Origin: Neisseria subflava
GTDB taxonomy: Bacteria > Pseudomonadota > Gammaproteobacteria > Burkholderiales > Neisseriaceae
Assembly (NCBI RefSeq): GCF_003044935.1
Contig: NZ_POXP01000001.1
Span: forward strand, 558,001-622,000
Direction: 5' to 3'
DNA: 64,000 nucleotides
The notes under the pieces are model-generated. The model did no database searches. It saw nothing but the letters and a program-made list of their open reading frames with translations, and was not told the origin of the DNA. Both the position numbers and the translations under genes were made by a program. Of the stretch, positions 40,194-49,851 are shown piece by piece; position 1 is the first letter of the stretch, and the number at the start of each line of letters is the position of its first letter.

Positions 40194-40502
40194 TTATTTC
40201 ATCAAATAACCGAGTATGCCCGAAGTGCCAACACCGATTAATACCGTCACCAACATCGAAAACCGGCTGGCCGCCAATACCGTCAAAGCAATGGCAATCA
40301 GCTCATGCGGTTTGTCCGACACAAAATAAGGCGCAATTACAGAAATCAACACGCAACCCGGCGCAGCCTCCATAACCACTTGCGCGCGACGGCTCAATGT
40401 ACGGTTGCGCAATGCAAAAAAGCCGATTAATCGGGTTGAATAAGTAACGGCCAACATGCTTAAAAACAGCAAAAACGTTTGCAGCGACAACAAATCCTTC
40501 AT
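40194..40502 (-). CDS. azlD: Branched-chain amino acid exporter subunit AzlD
   Basis: Small partner of AzlC in the branched-chain amino acid exporter (E. coli YgaH). 102 aa from ATG 40502, with about three to four hydrophobic helices and the typical VTYSTRLIGFFALRN region. The ATG overlaps the azlC stop as ATGA, indicating translational coupling. The frame is open further upstream inside azlC but that part reads as a shadow. Confidence 0.88.
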   Translation of the reverse strand: MKDLLSLQTFLLFLSMLAVTYSTRLIGFFALRNRTLSRRAQVVMEAAPGCVLISVIAPYFVSDKPHELIAIALTVLAASRFSMLVTVLIGVGTSGILGYLMK

Positions 40503-41209
40503 TTTTGCTCTCCCCACAAATACGCCGCCAACAAGCCCGACAATGTTCCGGCCGGAACATACCATGCGCCATCCACGGTCAAATAGGTTGCGCATGCCAC
40601 AATCAGACTGACAAACCAAGGGCGTGAAGCCGTAAAGCTCTTCCACATACCGCGCAGCAACACTAAAAACACCGCAGGAAACGCCATACCAAAGCCCCAA
40701 GCCGCGACATCGCCGAACATCGGGCCAACTGCCGCGCCAAACGCCGCAAAACCAATCCAAGTTACATACAAAATAAAACACACGCCGGCATAAAACGGCA
40801 TATTGAATGCAGGCAAACCTGCCACCTTACGTTTTTGAATTTCAGCAAACGCCATCGCCCAGCTTTCATCACACATAAAAAACAGCGCGGGCATCGCCTT
40901 TTTCAGCGGCATATCCCTCATATACGGTGCAATCGCCGCACCCATCAGAATATGGCGCGAATTAATCATAAACGTTACCGTTGCAATCAGCAGAATCGGC
41001 AAAGGATTTGCCCACAAATTGACTGCGGCAAATTCCGAACCTCCGGCAAAGTTCATGCCCGTCATCAACAGCATTTCCAGCCAGCTCATGCCTTTCTGCC
41101 CGCCCTGCATGCCCAAAATCAGCGCCCACGGCAACAAGCCGATCAGCATGGGGGAACATTCTTTGATACCGCGCAGAAATTCCGATTGAGGAGAAGCAGT
41201 GTGATTCAT
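40499..41209 (-). CDS. azlC: Branched-chain amino acid exporter subunit AzlC
   Basis: Large subunit of the AzlCD/YgaZH-type exporter for leucine, isoleucine and valine or analogues. 236 aa with about five to six transmembrane helices. The signature is near FAGGSEFAAVNLWA, NSRHILMGAAIAPYMRD and the conserved cytoplasmic LFFMCDESWAMAF. Together with azlD (4-bp overlap) it forms a two-gene operon. It may relieve excess branched-chain amino acids, a functional link to the leu genes, but no leuA-type operator is seen upstream. Confidence 0.92.
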   Translation of the reverse strand: MNHTASPQSEFLRGIKECSPMLIGLLPWALILGMQGGQKGMSWLEMLLMTGMNFAGGSEFAAVNLWANPLPILLIATVTFMINSRHILMGAAIAPYMRDMPLKKAMPALFFMCDESWAMAFAEIQKRKVAGLPAFNMPFYAGVCFILYVTWIGFAAFGAAVGPMFGDVAAWGFGMAFPAVFLVLLRGMWKSFTASRPWFVSLIVACATYLTVDGAWYVPAGTLSGLLAAYLWGEQK

Positions 41210-41251
41210 TTTGATTGAAACGGTTTATTAAAAAGAAGCGACGTATTATAA

Positions 41252-41311
41252 ATCAGGCCGTCTGAACAAGGGTATAATACGGAAAAATTAGATTTATTTA
41301 CGGAAACCGAT
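41252..41311 (+). promoter_or_regulatory. phoH promoter region with DUS and TATAAT
   Basis: AG-DUS (about 41254-41265) followed by TATAAT at 41273-41278, about 34 bp before the phoH start. Confidence 0.5.
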
Positions 41312-42286
41312 ATGACCCACACCGTCCATCTGCAGTTTGAAGAAATTGACAATACCGTGTTGCAACGCCTGTGCGGCGCGCTCGACAGCAATCTCGAAGC
41401 CTTAGGCAAAGCCCTTGATATCCAAATCAGCCGCCGCTTCGAACATTTCACCTTCATGGGAGAACTGGCACACGCCGGCCGCCGTGCCTTGCTGTCGCTC
41501 GCCGAAGCCGCAGAAAAAGGCGACTTGGACGACAACGCCATCAGCCTCGCAGCCGTTGAAGCAAAAACCGCAGATGAAAAACACGAAGAAAAACACCACG
41601 ACCAACAATACTATTTCCGCACCAAACGCGGCAGCATCGGCGGCCGTACCCCGCGCCAAAATGGCTATATCCGTGCCTTGCTCAACCACGATGTCGTGTT
41701 CGGCTTAGGCCCTGCCGGTACGGGTAAGACCTATCTTGCCGTTGCCGCAGCAGTCGATGCCATGGAAAAACATCAAATCGAACGCATCGTTTTGGTTCGC
41801 CCCGCAGTCGAAGCAGGCGAAAAATTAGGCTTCCTGCCGGGCGATTTGGCGCAAAAAGTCGATCCCTACCTGCGACCGCTTTACGATGCACTGTATGATT
41901 TGATGGGTTTCGACCGCGTCACCAAACTGATGGAAAAAGGTTTGATTGAAATTGCGCCGCTGGCCTATATGCGCGGCCGCACCTTAAATGGCGCGTATGT
42001 CATTTTGGACGAAGCGCAAAACACCACGCCCGAACAAATGAAAATGTTCCTGACCCGTATCGGCTTTGGTGCCAAAGCAGTCATTACCGGCGACATCAGC
42101 CAGATCGACCTGCCACGCAACATCAAATCCGGCTTGAAAGATGCACGCGAAAAACTGCGCGATGTAGAAGGCCTGTATTTCCACACCTTCACCAGCGAAG
42201 ACGTCGTCCGCCATCCTTTGGTACAGAAAATCGTCGAAGCCTATGAAGCAGCAGAAGAACAAGCTGAAAAGAAAAGTGGCGAATAA
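41312..42286 (+). CDS. PhoH family ATPase (YbeZ-like)
   Basis: Cytoplasmic P-loop ATPase of 324 aa related to E. coli YbeZ, thought to act with the endonuclease YbeY in rRNA processing and RNA stress responses. N-terminal KH-like region, then Walker [12 protein letters not shown] (about 133-143), [17 protein letters not shown], Walker [21 protein letters not shown] and [10 protein letters not shown] Glu/Lys-rich tail ends the protein. In many proteobacteria ybeY follows; here mdh follows after a DUS hairpin, so ybeY is not adjacent. Confidence 0.93.
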   Translation: MTHTVHLQFEEIDNTVLQRLCGALDSNLEALGKALDIQISRRFEHFTFMGELAHAGRRALLSLAEAAEKGDLDDNAISLAAVEAKTADEKHEEKHHDQQYYFRTKRGSIGGRTPRQNGYIRALLNHDVVFGLGPAGTGKTYLAVAAAVDAMEKHQIERIVLVRPAVEAGEKLGFLPGDLAQKVDPYLRPLYDALYDLMGFDRVTKLMEKGLIEIAPLAYMRGRTLNGAYVILDEAQNTTPEQMKMFLTRIGFGAKAVITGDISQIDLPRNIKSGLKDAREKLRDVEGLYFHTFTSEDVVRHPLVQKIVEAYEAAEEQAEKKSGE

Positions 42287-42302
42287 TCTTTTCAAACACT
42301 CA

Positions 42303-42335
42303 AGGCCGTCTGAAAATCAAACTTCAGACGGCCTT
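42303..42335. terminator. Inverted DUS pair behind phoH
   Basis: AGGCCGTCTGAA (42303-42314) and TTCAGACGGCCT (42323-42334). TATAAT at 42363-42368 then begins the mdh promoter. Confidence 0.65.
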
Positions 42336-42407
42336 CTTACATCATTTGCCACATAATACTGCTATAATCCGAAAACCAAGTAAAACAACGACTTCAAAAG
42401 GAAAAAT

Positions 42408-43394
42408 ATGACCCTCAAGCCACCCGTTCGAATCGCCGTTACCGGCGCGGCAGGCCAAATCGCCTACGCCACCCTCTTCCGTATCGCCGGCGGCATCATG
42501 CTCGGACGCGACCAACCCGTTATCCTGCAGCTGCTCGACTTGCCGCAGGCGCAACAGGCTTTGCGCGGTGTGATTATGGAAATGCAGGATTGCGCCTTCC
42601 CGCTCCTTGCCGACATCTTCGCCACAGACGACCCCGAAGTCGCCTTCAAAGATGCCGACATCGCCCTCTTGATTGGTGCACGTCCGCGCACGCAAGGCAT
42701 GGAACGTGCCGACTTGTTGCATGCCAATGGCGAAATTTTCAAAGTACAAGGCGAGGCGTTGAACAAAGTTGCCCATCGCAACGTTAAAGTCCTCGTCGTC
42801 GGCAATCCGGCCAATACCAACGCCTACATCGCCATGAAATCCGCACCCGACATCCCGCCGGAAAATTTCACCGCCCTGATGCGTCTTGACCATCACCGCG
42901 CCGTCAGCCAAATTGCCGAAAAAATCAACCGCCCGATTACTTCCATCGAGCAAATGTGCGTCTGGGGCAACCACAGCCCGACCATGTATGCCGACTACCG
43001 CTACGCCACCAGCAACGGCGAGTCCGTCCAAGACATGATTACCGAACCCGACTGGAACACCGAAGTCTTCATGCCAAAAATCGCCGGACGCGGTGCAGCC
43101 ATTATCGCCGCACGCGGTTCATCATCCGCAGCTTCCGCCGCCAATGCCGCCATCTACCACCTGCGCGACTGGTTGCTCGGCAGCAGCGGTAAATGGATAA
43201 CCATGGGCGTTCCATCCGACAGCTCTTACGGCATTCCCGAAGGTTTGATTTTCGGCTTCCCCGTCATTTGTGACGAAGGCAGCTACCGCATCGTCCAAGG
43301 CTTAGATTTGTCGGACGAATTTAGCCAAAAACGTATTGCCGCCACGCTGGCCGAATTGGAAGAAGAACGTTCAGCCATCCAGGATCTACTCTAA
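42408..43394 (+). CDS. mdh: Malate dehydrogenase (NAD)
   Basis: TCA-cycle enzyme interconverting malate and oxaloacetate. 328 aa, of the LDH-like type 2 group common in betaproteobacteria. NAD loop [17 protein letters not shown] (13-29), substrate loop [13 protein letters not shown] (catalytic Arg region), [17 protein letters not shown] and catalytic His in [13 protein letters not shown] (about 183-195). It has an AAAGGAAAA ribosome site and its own TATAAT. Pathogenic Neisseria are usually described as relying on malate:quinone oxidoreductase, so an NAD-linked enzyme here is notable. Confidence 0.95.
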   Translation: MTLKPPVRIAVTGAAGQIAYATLFRIAGGIMLGRDQPVILQLLDLPQAQQALRGVIMEMQDCAFPLLADIFATDDPEVAFKDADIALLIGARPRTQGMERADLLHANGEIFKVQGEALNKVAHRNVKVLVVGNPANTNAYIAMKSAPDIPPENFTALMRLDHHRAVSQIAEKINRPITSIEQMCVWGNHSPTMYADYRYATSNGESVQDMITEPDWNTEVFMPKIAGRGAAIIAARGSSSAASAANAAIYHLRDWLLGSSGKWITMGVPSDSSYGIPEGLIFGFPVICDEGSYRIVQGLDLSDEFSQKRIAATLAELEEERSAIQDLL

Positions 43395-43399
43395 AACAA

Positions 43400-43431
43400 A
43401 GGCCGTCTGAAAACCAAATTTCAGACGGCCT
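43400..43431. terminator. Inverted DUS pair behind mdh
   Basis: AGGCCGTCTGAA (43400-43411) and TTCAGACGGCCT (43420-43431), between convergent mdh and the small lipoprotein gene. Confidence 0.65.
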
Positions 43432-43469
43432 AAATAATTAAATGCCCATTCTACAATCATTTTTAAAAG

Positions 43470-43682
43470 CTAGAATGGCACTCTTTGTCCTTGCTTATCT
43501 TTAATATGCCATTGACCTGACGGTGTACAACCGCCACCACTACCGCCGACAGCATAATGATCACAATTCGGATCAAGATGTTTTCCTTGAGAATATGAGC
43601 CATTTGTCAAACCATCCCCATCAAATGAACTGCATGCGCCGGTGAAAACTACGCAAAACAGAATTAAAAATTTCTTCAACAT
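43470..43682 (-). CDS. Small hypothetical lipoprotein, 70 aa
   Basis: Signal peptide MLKKFLILFCVVFTGAC, with a slightly degenerate lipobox ending in GAC, then a short Gly/Ser-rich mature part with additional Cys residues (NCDHYAVGGSGGGC) that could form a disulphide. It reads as a surface or periplasmic lipoprotein of unknown role. The gene is AT-rich, with a weak ribosome site. It stands alone between mdh and a 370-bp gene-free region. Confidence 0.6.
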   Translation of the reverse strand: MLKKFLILFCVVFTGACSSFDGDGLTNGSYSQGKHLDPNCDHYAVGGSGGGCTPSGQWHIKDKQGQRVPF

Positions 43683-44001
43683 TCACATCACCTTTTTTTC
43701 AAACATTGCAGCCTGGATAAAGTTCCCACGCTATCGATATGAGCCACACTATGTGAGCAAAAAACAATCCTTCCTTGCTCACGGTTGTATTATCCAAAAT
43801 TCCCGCTGCCATCACTCAAAGAAAAACCACTGCTAGAAACTCGAAATAAGCACCTTGCAAGATTAAAAACATAAAAAAATTATCAAAATAATTTTATATA
43901 CATGTGACAAAACTTTTGCAACTTTGTTTCTTATGGTTTTGCTTCTTTATAAAGCGCTCGTTCTCATAATATGAAAATTATCCAATACCTTTTCTGCGTT
44001 T
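43683..44001. other. AT-rich gene-free region
   Basis: About 320 bp without a convincing reading frame, RNA gene or repeat. Runs such as AAAATTATCAAAATAATTTTATA give it low GC; it may include the promoter of the 70-aa lipoprotein. Confidence 0.4.
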
Positions 44002-44006
44002 AAAAA

Positions 44007-44041
44007 AGGCCGTCTGAAAACCAAATTTCAGACGGCCTTTA
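44007..44041. terminator. Inverted DUS pair behind gabD
   Basis: AGGCCGTCTGAA (44007-44018) and TTCAGACGGCCT (44027-44038) with long A and T flanks. Confidence 0.75.
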
Positions 44042-44051
44042 CTGTGCAGCT

Positions 44052-45488
44052 TTATTCCGCTACATCAATGCACAAATATTTCAATTCCAAATATTCATCC
44101 GCGCCATATTTGCTGCCTTCGCGTCCCAGACCGCTGCGTTTCACGCCGCCAAAAGGTGCCGCTTCATTGCTGATTAAGCCCGTATTGATACCGACCATAC
44201 CGTATTCCAAAGCTTCGCCGACGCGCCATTGGCGGGCGGTGTCGGAAGTGAAGAGGTAGGCCGCCAAACCGTATTCCGTATCGTTGGCGGCCGCGATGAC
44301 TTCGGCTTCGGTTTCAAAACGGAACACCGGACACAAAGGCCCGAAGGTTTCCTCGCGAGCTACCGCCATTTGTGCCGTAACACCACTTAAAACAGTCGGC
44401 TCAAAAAACGTTCCGCCCAACGCGCTACGTTTGCCGCCGGTCAGGCAACTTGCGCCTTTAGCCAATGCGTCGGCGATGTGCTCCTCGACTTTTTCGACCG
44501 CTTTTTCCTCAATCAACGGCCCTTGGTTTACGCCATCTTCCAAGCCGTTGCCCAATTTGAGCGCGGCTACTTTTTCACTTAATTTGCGGCAAAATTCGTC
44601 GTAAATGCCGGATTGAGCGTAAACGCGGTTGGTGCAGACGCAGGTCTGTCCGCTGTTGCGGAACTTGCTCGCCAGCGCGCCTTCGACGGCTTTGTCCAAA
44701 TCGGCATCGTCAAACACGATAAACGGCGCGTTGCCGCCCAGTTCCAAACTGAGTTTTTTAATGTCTGCCGCGCTGTCGGCAAAAATTTTCGCGCCGACTT
44801 CGGTCGAACCGGTAAAACTAATTTTGCGCACGGTCGGGTTCGTGGCAAATTCATGGCTGATTTCCGAAGCGCGACCGCTGACGACGGGAAGCAAATCGTG
44901 TGGCACGCCAGCTTCGTAAGCCAGTAGCGCCAGCGCATACGCGCTCAGTGGCGTGAGCGACGCGGGCTTGACTATCATCGCGCAACCCACCGCCAAAGCA
45001 GGTGCGGCCTTACGTGCAATCATCGCAGACGGGAAGTTCCAAGGCGTAATCGCGGCTGTAACGCCGACGGGCTGTTTCAACACGACCATTTTTTGCGACG
45101 TTTTCACGCTTGTCAGCACATCGCCGTCAATCCGCCGCGCTTCTTCAGCAAACCAGCGCACAAACGAAGCCGCATAATCAATTTCACCACGCGCCTCAGT
45201 CAGGCTTTTGCCCTGCTCCATCGTCATGATACGCGCCAGTTCTTCTTTGTTTTCTTTAATCAAAAAATACCAGCGCCACAACACATCGGCCCGCTCCAAC
45301 GCAGTTTTTGCCGCCCATAATTTTTGTGCCGTCTCTGCCTTTTGAATCAAAAGCTTCAGGTCGTCTGAATCAGTCTTACGGACAAAACCCAAAGCCTCAC
45401 CTGTTGCAGGGTTATCAACTTTAATGGCATCTGGAATCGGAGAAAAGGAAATATCGGGATGATTGAGCAAACGGGCAAAATCTTTCAT
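44052..45488 (-). CDS. gabD: Succinate-semialdehyde dehydrogenase
   Basis: Aldehyde dehydrogenase family, 478 aa, oxidising succinate semialdehyde to succinate with NAD(P). Motifs: TPWNFPSAMIARKAAPALAVGC, FTGSTEVGAKI, the general-base Glu in LELGGNAPFIVFDDADLD (about 250-267) and the nucleophile Cys in RNSGQTCVC (about 283-291). EETFGPLCPVF and GREGSKYG near the end are GabD-like. No gabT or GABA permease is adjacent, so the physiological substrate is inferred from family resemblance. One N. mucosa-dialect DUS (about 45358) is embedded in the coding sequence. Confidence 0.9.
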   Translation of the reverse strand: MKDFARLLNHPDISFSPIPDAIKVDNPATGEALGFVRKTDSDDLKLLIQKAETAQKLWAAKTALERADVLWRWYFLIKENKEELARIMTMEQGKSLTEARGEIDYAASFVRWFAEEARRIDGDVLTSVKTSQKMVVLKQPVGVTAAITPWNFPSAMIARKAAPALAVGCAMIVKPASLTPLSAYALALLAYEAGVPHDLLPVVSGRASEISHEFATNPTVRKISFTGSTEVGAKIFADSAADIKKLSLELGGNAPFIVFDDADLDKAVEGALASKFRNSGQTCVCTNRVYAQSGIYDEFCRKLSEKVAALKLGNGLEDGVNQGPLIEEKAVEKVEEHIADALAKGASCLTGGKRSALGGTFFEPTVLSGVTAQMAVAREETFGPLCPVFRFETEAEVIAAANDTEYGLAAYLFTSDTARQWRVGEALEYGMVGINTGLISNEAAPFGGVKRSGLGREGSKYGADEYLELKYLCIDVAE

Positions 45489-45817
45489 AAGAAACTAGCT
45501 TTCTAAAATCTGGAATATGTGTTCATTATCATATTCATACCATGAAAGCGCAACTAATTCGAAAAATAAACCAACAGCAAAGGCCGCCTGAATATCTTAC
45601 AGACAGCCTTTGCTTTAACGACATTATATCCATCTTAATAATGAATGAAATACGATGATTAATACTCTACCTCAAAAGGATAAGACACATGTATTACAAC
45701 AATTTGCTATAATACAAAACTCATCTCAACCCTCATCCAAAATTCCATTTTCAGACGGCCTTTGTCTGTTTATAAGGCCGTCTGAAATGTTTTCCGTCCA
45801 TCCTCTTCTGCTGAACC
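45489..45817. other. gabD/dnaG divergent region
   Basis: About 330 bp between divergent genes. It holds a degenerate DUS hairpin (AGGCCGCCTGAA ... TACAGACAGCCT, 45580-45610), TATAAT at 45708-45713 (candidate dnaG -10), and a DUS pair at 45750-45786 just upstream of dnaG. The last pair lies between the candidate promoter and the gene, so it is unlikely to be a strong terminator in that direction. No gene seen. Confidence 0.5.
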
Positions 45818-47590
45818 ATGATTCCATCTGATTTCATTGACGAGCTTTTGTCCAAAGTCGATATTGTCGATATTATCGACGAGCAGGTTCCGCTGAAGAA
45901 AGGCGGGGCGAACTATATGGCCTGCTGTCCATTTCACAAGGAAAAGACGCCTTCGTTTTCGGTCAGCCCGACCAAGCAGTTTTACCATTGCTTCAGTTGC
46001 GGGGCTCATGGTTCGGCGATTGGTTTTGTGATGGAACATCAGGGGCTGTCGTTTCCGGAGGCGGTGCAGTTTTTGGCTGATCGCGTCGGTATGACGGTGC
46101 CTAAAGTTCGCGGGCAGGAAGACAATCCCGAAATCCGTGCCGAACGTAAAAAAAAGCAACAAACTTTGGAAGAAACGACGGCAGCGGCAGCAGATTTTTA
46201 TGCGCAACAGTTGAAATTCAATCCGGCAGCAAAGGCTTATTTGGACAAACGCGGCTTGAGTGCGGAAGTCATCGCGCATTATGGTTTGGGCTATGCGCCT
46301 GACGGTTGGCAACCTTTGGCACAAGTGTTCCAACCCTATCCGAATACTGCGTTGGTAGATACGGGCATGGTCATTGATAACGAAGGCAAACATTACGACC
46401 GCTTTCGCCATCGGATTATGTTCCCTATCCGTAATCCGCGTGGGCAGGTTATCGGATTTGGCGGTCGCGTATTGGACGACTCCAAACCCAAATACCTGAA
46501 CTCGCCCGATACGCCTTTGTTTGACAAAGGGAAAAACCTTTACGGGCTATATGAAGGGCGTGCTGCCGTAAAAGAGGCTGGACGAATTTTGGTAGTCGAA
46601 GGCTACATGGACGTGGTCGCATTGGCGCAGTTCGGCGTCGGCTACGGCGTAGCGGCTTTGGGTACGGCAACCACGGCGGAACACGTCAAAATCCTGATGC
46701 GTCAGGCAGACAGTATTTATTTTTGTTTTGATGGCGACAGCGCGGGGCGTAAAGCGGCTTGGCGCGCGCTGGAAAATGCGTTGCCGCAATTAAAAGACGA
46801 TAAATCGCTGCATTTTCTATTCCTGCCTGAAGAACACGACCCAGACAGCTACATCCGCGCCTACGGCAAGACGCAATTTGAAGATGCCTTGTTAAACCAA
46901 AGCAAGCCCCTATCGGAATACTTTTGGGAACATCTTTCAGACGGCCTCAACCTCAATACGCAAGAAGGCAAAGCAGAATTGGTCAAAACCAGTTCTCCGC
47001 TCTTGGCTCAGATTACCGCGCCGGCATTGGGCTATCTTCTGAAACAAAAACTCAGCGAGCTCGTAGGCATTGACCCGGACAACCTCGCCCAATTACTCGG
47101 ACAAGAAGCGCCAAAACGGCACGTCAAACAAAAAAGTTACAAACTGCCGCCTATTTCTGTCAAACAGCCAACCATGCTGACGCTGGTTCAAAGACAGATA
47201 CGCAGCCTCTTGATAAATCCGGCTTGGGCTTCATATATAGACCTGCCCGATTATCTTGCTTTAAGCGGCGATTTTGCCTGCCTTGCCAATTTGGCCGAAA
47301 CCATCAAGCATCACGATACAACTCCTGCAACTGCACAAGTGCTTGAATATATGCGCGGTTCACCCTATGAGGAAACCGTCAATCAAATCTTTTTATCGAC
47401 CCTTCACTCTGAAGAAATGGAAGGGGATAACGAAGAAGATTGCGAAAGTTTCCAAATCGGCATGAAAAAGTTGTTAAATGAATTAAAATACAGTCAAATC
47501 GAAACTTTAAAGCAAAAAAGTATTCAAACTGGTTTGACCGAAAATGAAAAAAGACTTTTGCTGTCGCTTTTGACGGCAAAGCAAAACTAA
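45818..47590 (+). CDS. dnaG: DNA primase
   Basis: Synthesises RNA primers at the replication fork. 590 aa: N-terminal CHC2 zinc finger (CPFHKEKTPSFSVSPTKQFY then HCFSCG, about 41-66), RNA polymerase/TOPRIM core with VVEGYMDVVALAQFG (about 266-280) and FDGDSAGRKAAWRALE (metal-binding DxD, about 307-322), and a C-terminal helicase-binding domain. One intragenic DUS is near 46938. rpoD follows, preserving the dnaG-rpoD part of the macromolecular synthesis operon, though a DUS pair lies between them. Confidence 0.97.
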   Translation: MIPSDFIDELLSKVDIVDIIDEQVPLKKGGANYMACCPFHKEKTPSFSVSPTKQFYHCFSCGAHGSAIGFVMEHQGLSFPEAVQFLADRVGMTVPKVRGQEDNPEIRAERKKKQQTLEETTAAAADFYAQQLKFNPAAKAYLDKRGLSAEVIAHYGLGYAPDGWQPLAQVFQPYPNTALVDTGMVIDNEGKHYDRFRHRIMFPIRNPRGQVIGFGGRVLDDSKPKYLNSPDTPLFDKGKNLYGLYEGRAAVKEAGRILVVEGYMDVVALAQFGVGYGVAALGTATTAEHVKILMRQADSIYFCFDGDSAGRKAAWRALENALPQLKDDKSLHFLFLPEEHDPDSYIRAYGKTQFEDALLNQSKPLSEYFWEHLSDGLNLNTQEGKAELVKTSSPLLAQITAPALGYLLKQKLSELVGIDPDNLAQLLGQEAPKRHVKQKSYKLPPISVKQPTMLTLVQRQIRSLLINPAWASYIDLPDYLALSGDFACLANLAETIKHHDTTPATAQVLEYMRGSPYEETVNQIFLSTLHSEEMEGDNEEDCESFQIGMKKLLNELKYSQIETLKQKSIQTGLTENEKRLLLSLLTAKQN

Positions 47591-47596
47591 CCCCTC

Positions 47597-47675
47597 AGGC
47601 CGTCTGAACAATCTAAACACACGCTGCGAAACATGACACGCAGAACACTCCATCTGTAATATTTTCAGACGGCCT
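47597..47675. terminator. Widely spaced DUS pair between dnaG and rpoD
   Basis: AGGCCGTCTGAA (47597-47608) and TTCAGACGGCCT (47664-47675) with a 55-nt loop. Confidence 0.45.
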
Positions 47676-47784
47676 CAGAGTATTAAAGTGAAATCTGATT
47701 TCACAACAAAAAGCTCTGCTCCGCCTTCAGGTACGGCCACATCACCGTAAACCGTCGGCATCCTATCAACCTAGAGAGCAATCC

Positions 47785-49737
47785 ATGTCTAAAAACCAAA
47801 ACTACGAAGAATACCAAGACCAAGACGACAACCGTCCCTTGAGTATCGAAGAGCAGCGCGCGCGTCTGCGCCAACTCATTATCATGGGTAAAGAACGCGG
47901 CTACATCACTTATTCTGAAATTAACGATGCCCTGCCCGACGATATGTCCGACGCCGAGCAAATCGACAACATCGTCAGCATGATTTCCGGCTTGGGTATC
48001 CAAGTAACCGAACAAGCCCCCGATGCTGAAGACATCCTCTTGAGCGACAACGCCGCCGCTATGACTGACGACGATGCCGTTGAAGAAGCCGAAGCAGCAC
48101 TCTCCAGCGCAGACTCAGAATTCGGCCGTACAACCGACCCTGTGCGCATGTATATGCGTGAAATGGGGCAAGTCGATCTGTTAACGCGTGAAGACGAAAT
48201 CATCATCGCCAAAAAAATCGAAAATGCACTGAAAAACATGGTGCAGGCAATCTCCGCCTGCCCAGGTTCGATTGCCGAAATTCTGGCGTTGATCGAGCAA
48301 GTCCGCAACGACGAAATCCGTGTGGATGAAGTGGTTGAAGCGATCATCGACCCTAATGAAGTCTTATTGAACGAATTAGGCTTGGGTCATTTGGAAAATG
48401 CCAAACCTGATGACGAAGAAGGCGAAACCGATAGCGATGATGAAGATGGCGACGAGGAAGATGAAGACGACTCCGGCGGCGACTCTGAAGCCATATCCGC
48501 TGCCCATTTGGCCGAACTGAAACAAAAAGTTTTAGAACACTTCGCCTTTATCGAGAGCGAATACGGCAAAATGATCAAACAGTTAGAAAAACACGGCAGC
48601 CAACACGCCAACTACCTGAAACACCGAGATGCCATTGCCAACAAACTGTTAGAAGTCCGTTTTGCCACACGTCAAATCGAAAACCTGAGCAGCAGCCTGC
48701 GCAGCCGCGTTGAAAACATCCGCAAACTCGAACGCGAAATCCGTGACATCTGTATCGACCGCGTCCGTATGGAGCGCGACTACTTCATCAAAAACTTCCT
48801 GCCTGCCATTACCGATTTGGAATGGGTAGAAGAAGAAGTAGCCAAAGGCCGTGTATGGGCAAACGCGTTGGATCGTTTCCGCCACGCCATCCTCGAAAAA
48901 CAAACAGAGTTGGCAAACATGGAAGCTGAAACCCGCATTTCCATCGAAGAGTTGAAAGAAATCAACAAAAACATGGTGTTGAGCGAAAAAGAAACCTCAG
49001 CCGCCAAACAGGAAATGATTCAGGCCAACTTGCGTTTGGTTATTTCCATTGCCAAAAAATACACCAACCGCGGCTTACAGTTCCTTGATTTGATTCAAGA
49101 AGGCAATATCGGTCTGATGAAAGCGGTGGACAAATTCGAATACCGTCGCGGCTACAAGTTCTCGACTTACGCCACATGGTGGATCCGCCAAGCGATTACC
49201 CGTTCCATCGCCGACCAAGCGCGTACGATCCGTATTCCGGTTCACATGATTGAAACCATCAACAAAATGAACCGTATCTCGCGCCAATACCTGCAAGAAA
49301 CCGGTGAAGAACCTGATTCCGCCAAACTGGCCGAGCTGATGGAAATGCCGGAAGACAAAATCCGCAAAATCATGAAAATCGCCAAAGAGCCGATTTCCAT
49401 GGAAACACCGATTGGCGATGACGACGATTCGCACTTGGGCGACTTCATCGAGGATGCCAACAACATTGCGCCGGCAGAAGCTGCGATGTACACCAGCCTG
49501 CACGAAGTAACCAAAGAAATCCTCGAAAGCCTGACCCCGCGCGAAGCCAAAGTGTTGCGCATGCGTTTCGGTATCGATATGAATACCGACCACACGCTCG
49601 AAGAAGTCGGCAAACAATTTGACGTAACCCGTGAACGTATCCGTCAAATCGAAGCCAAAGCCCTGCGCAAGCTGCGCCACCCTACCCGCAGCGACCGTCT
49701 CCGCAGCTTCCTCGACAGCGAAGAAAACAAATCATAA
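47785..49737 (+). CDS. rpoD: RNA polymerase sigma factor RpoD (sigma-70)
   Basis: Primary sigma factor. 650 aa: region 1.1 (from about 25), region 1.2 ([19 protein letters not shown], about 120-138), a non-conserved insert with a very acidic run (about 210-235), and region 2 ([41 protein letters not shown]) with the -10 recognition helix. Region 3 ([21 protein letters not shown]) and region 4.2 helix-turn-helix ([30 protein letters not shown]) for the -35 complete it. An intrinsic terminator follows. Confidence 0.98.
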   Translation: MSKNQNYEEYQDQDDNRPLSIEEQRARLRQLIIMGKERGYITYSEINDALPDDMSDAEQIDNIVSMISGLGIQVTEQAPDAEDILLSDNAAAMTDDDAVEEAEAALSSADSEFGRTTDPVRMYMREMGQVDLLTREDEIIIAKKIENALKNMVQAISACPGSIAEILALIEQVRNDEIRVDEVVEAIIDPNEVLLNELGLGHLENAKPDDEEGETDSDDEDGDEEDEDDSGGDSEAISAAHLAELKQKVLEHFAFIESEYGKMIKQLEKHGSQHANYLKHRDAIANKLLEVRFATRQIENLSSSLRSRVENIRKLEREIRDICIDRVRMERDYFIKNFLPAITDLEWVEEEVAKGRVWANALDRFRHAILEKQTELANMEAETRISIEELKEINKNMVLSEKETSAAKQEMIQANLRLVISIAKKYTNRGLQFLDLIQEGNIGLMKAVDKFEYRRGYKFSTYATWWIRQAITRSIADQARTIRIPVHMIETINKMNRISRQYLQETGEEPDSAKLAELMEMPEDKIRKIMKIAKEPISMETPIGDDDDSHLGDFIEDANNIAPAEAAMYTSLHEVTKEILESLTPREAKVLRMRFGIDMNTDHTLEEVGKQFDVTRERIRQIEAKALRKLRHPTRSDRLRSFLDSEENKS

Positions 49738-49741
49738 AAGC

Positions 49742-49775
49742 AAACCGCAGGTTGAAAGACCTGCGGTTTTTTTTG
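49742..49775 (+). terminator. rpoD intrinsic terminator
   Basis: AAACCGCAGG/CCTGCGGTTT stem with 8-nt loop and a run of T. Confidence 0.9.
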
Positions 49776-49783
49776 AAATACGA

Positions 49784-49833
49784 AGGCCGTCTGAAAACCA
49801 AATCTCAAAAGATTTAATCGTTTCAGACGGCCT
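49784..49833. terminator. Inverted DUS pair behind pcnB
   Basis: AGGCCGTCTGAA (49784-49795) and TTCAGACGGCCT (49822-49833), between convergent rpoD and pcnB. Confidence 0.6.
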
Positions 49834-49851
49834 TAAACTAATTTTGATAAT

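Noticed and set aside
40503-40781. N-terminal extension of the azlD frame
   Set aside because: Lies wholly inside azlC in another frame; azlD begins at the ATGA overlap.
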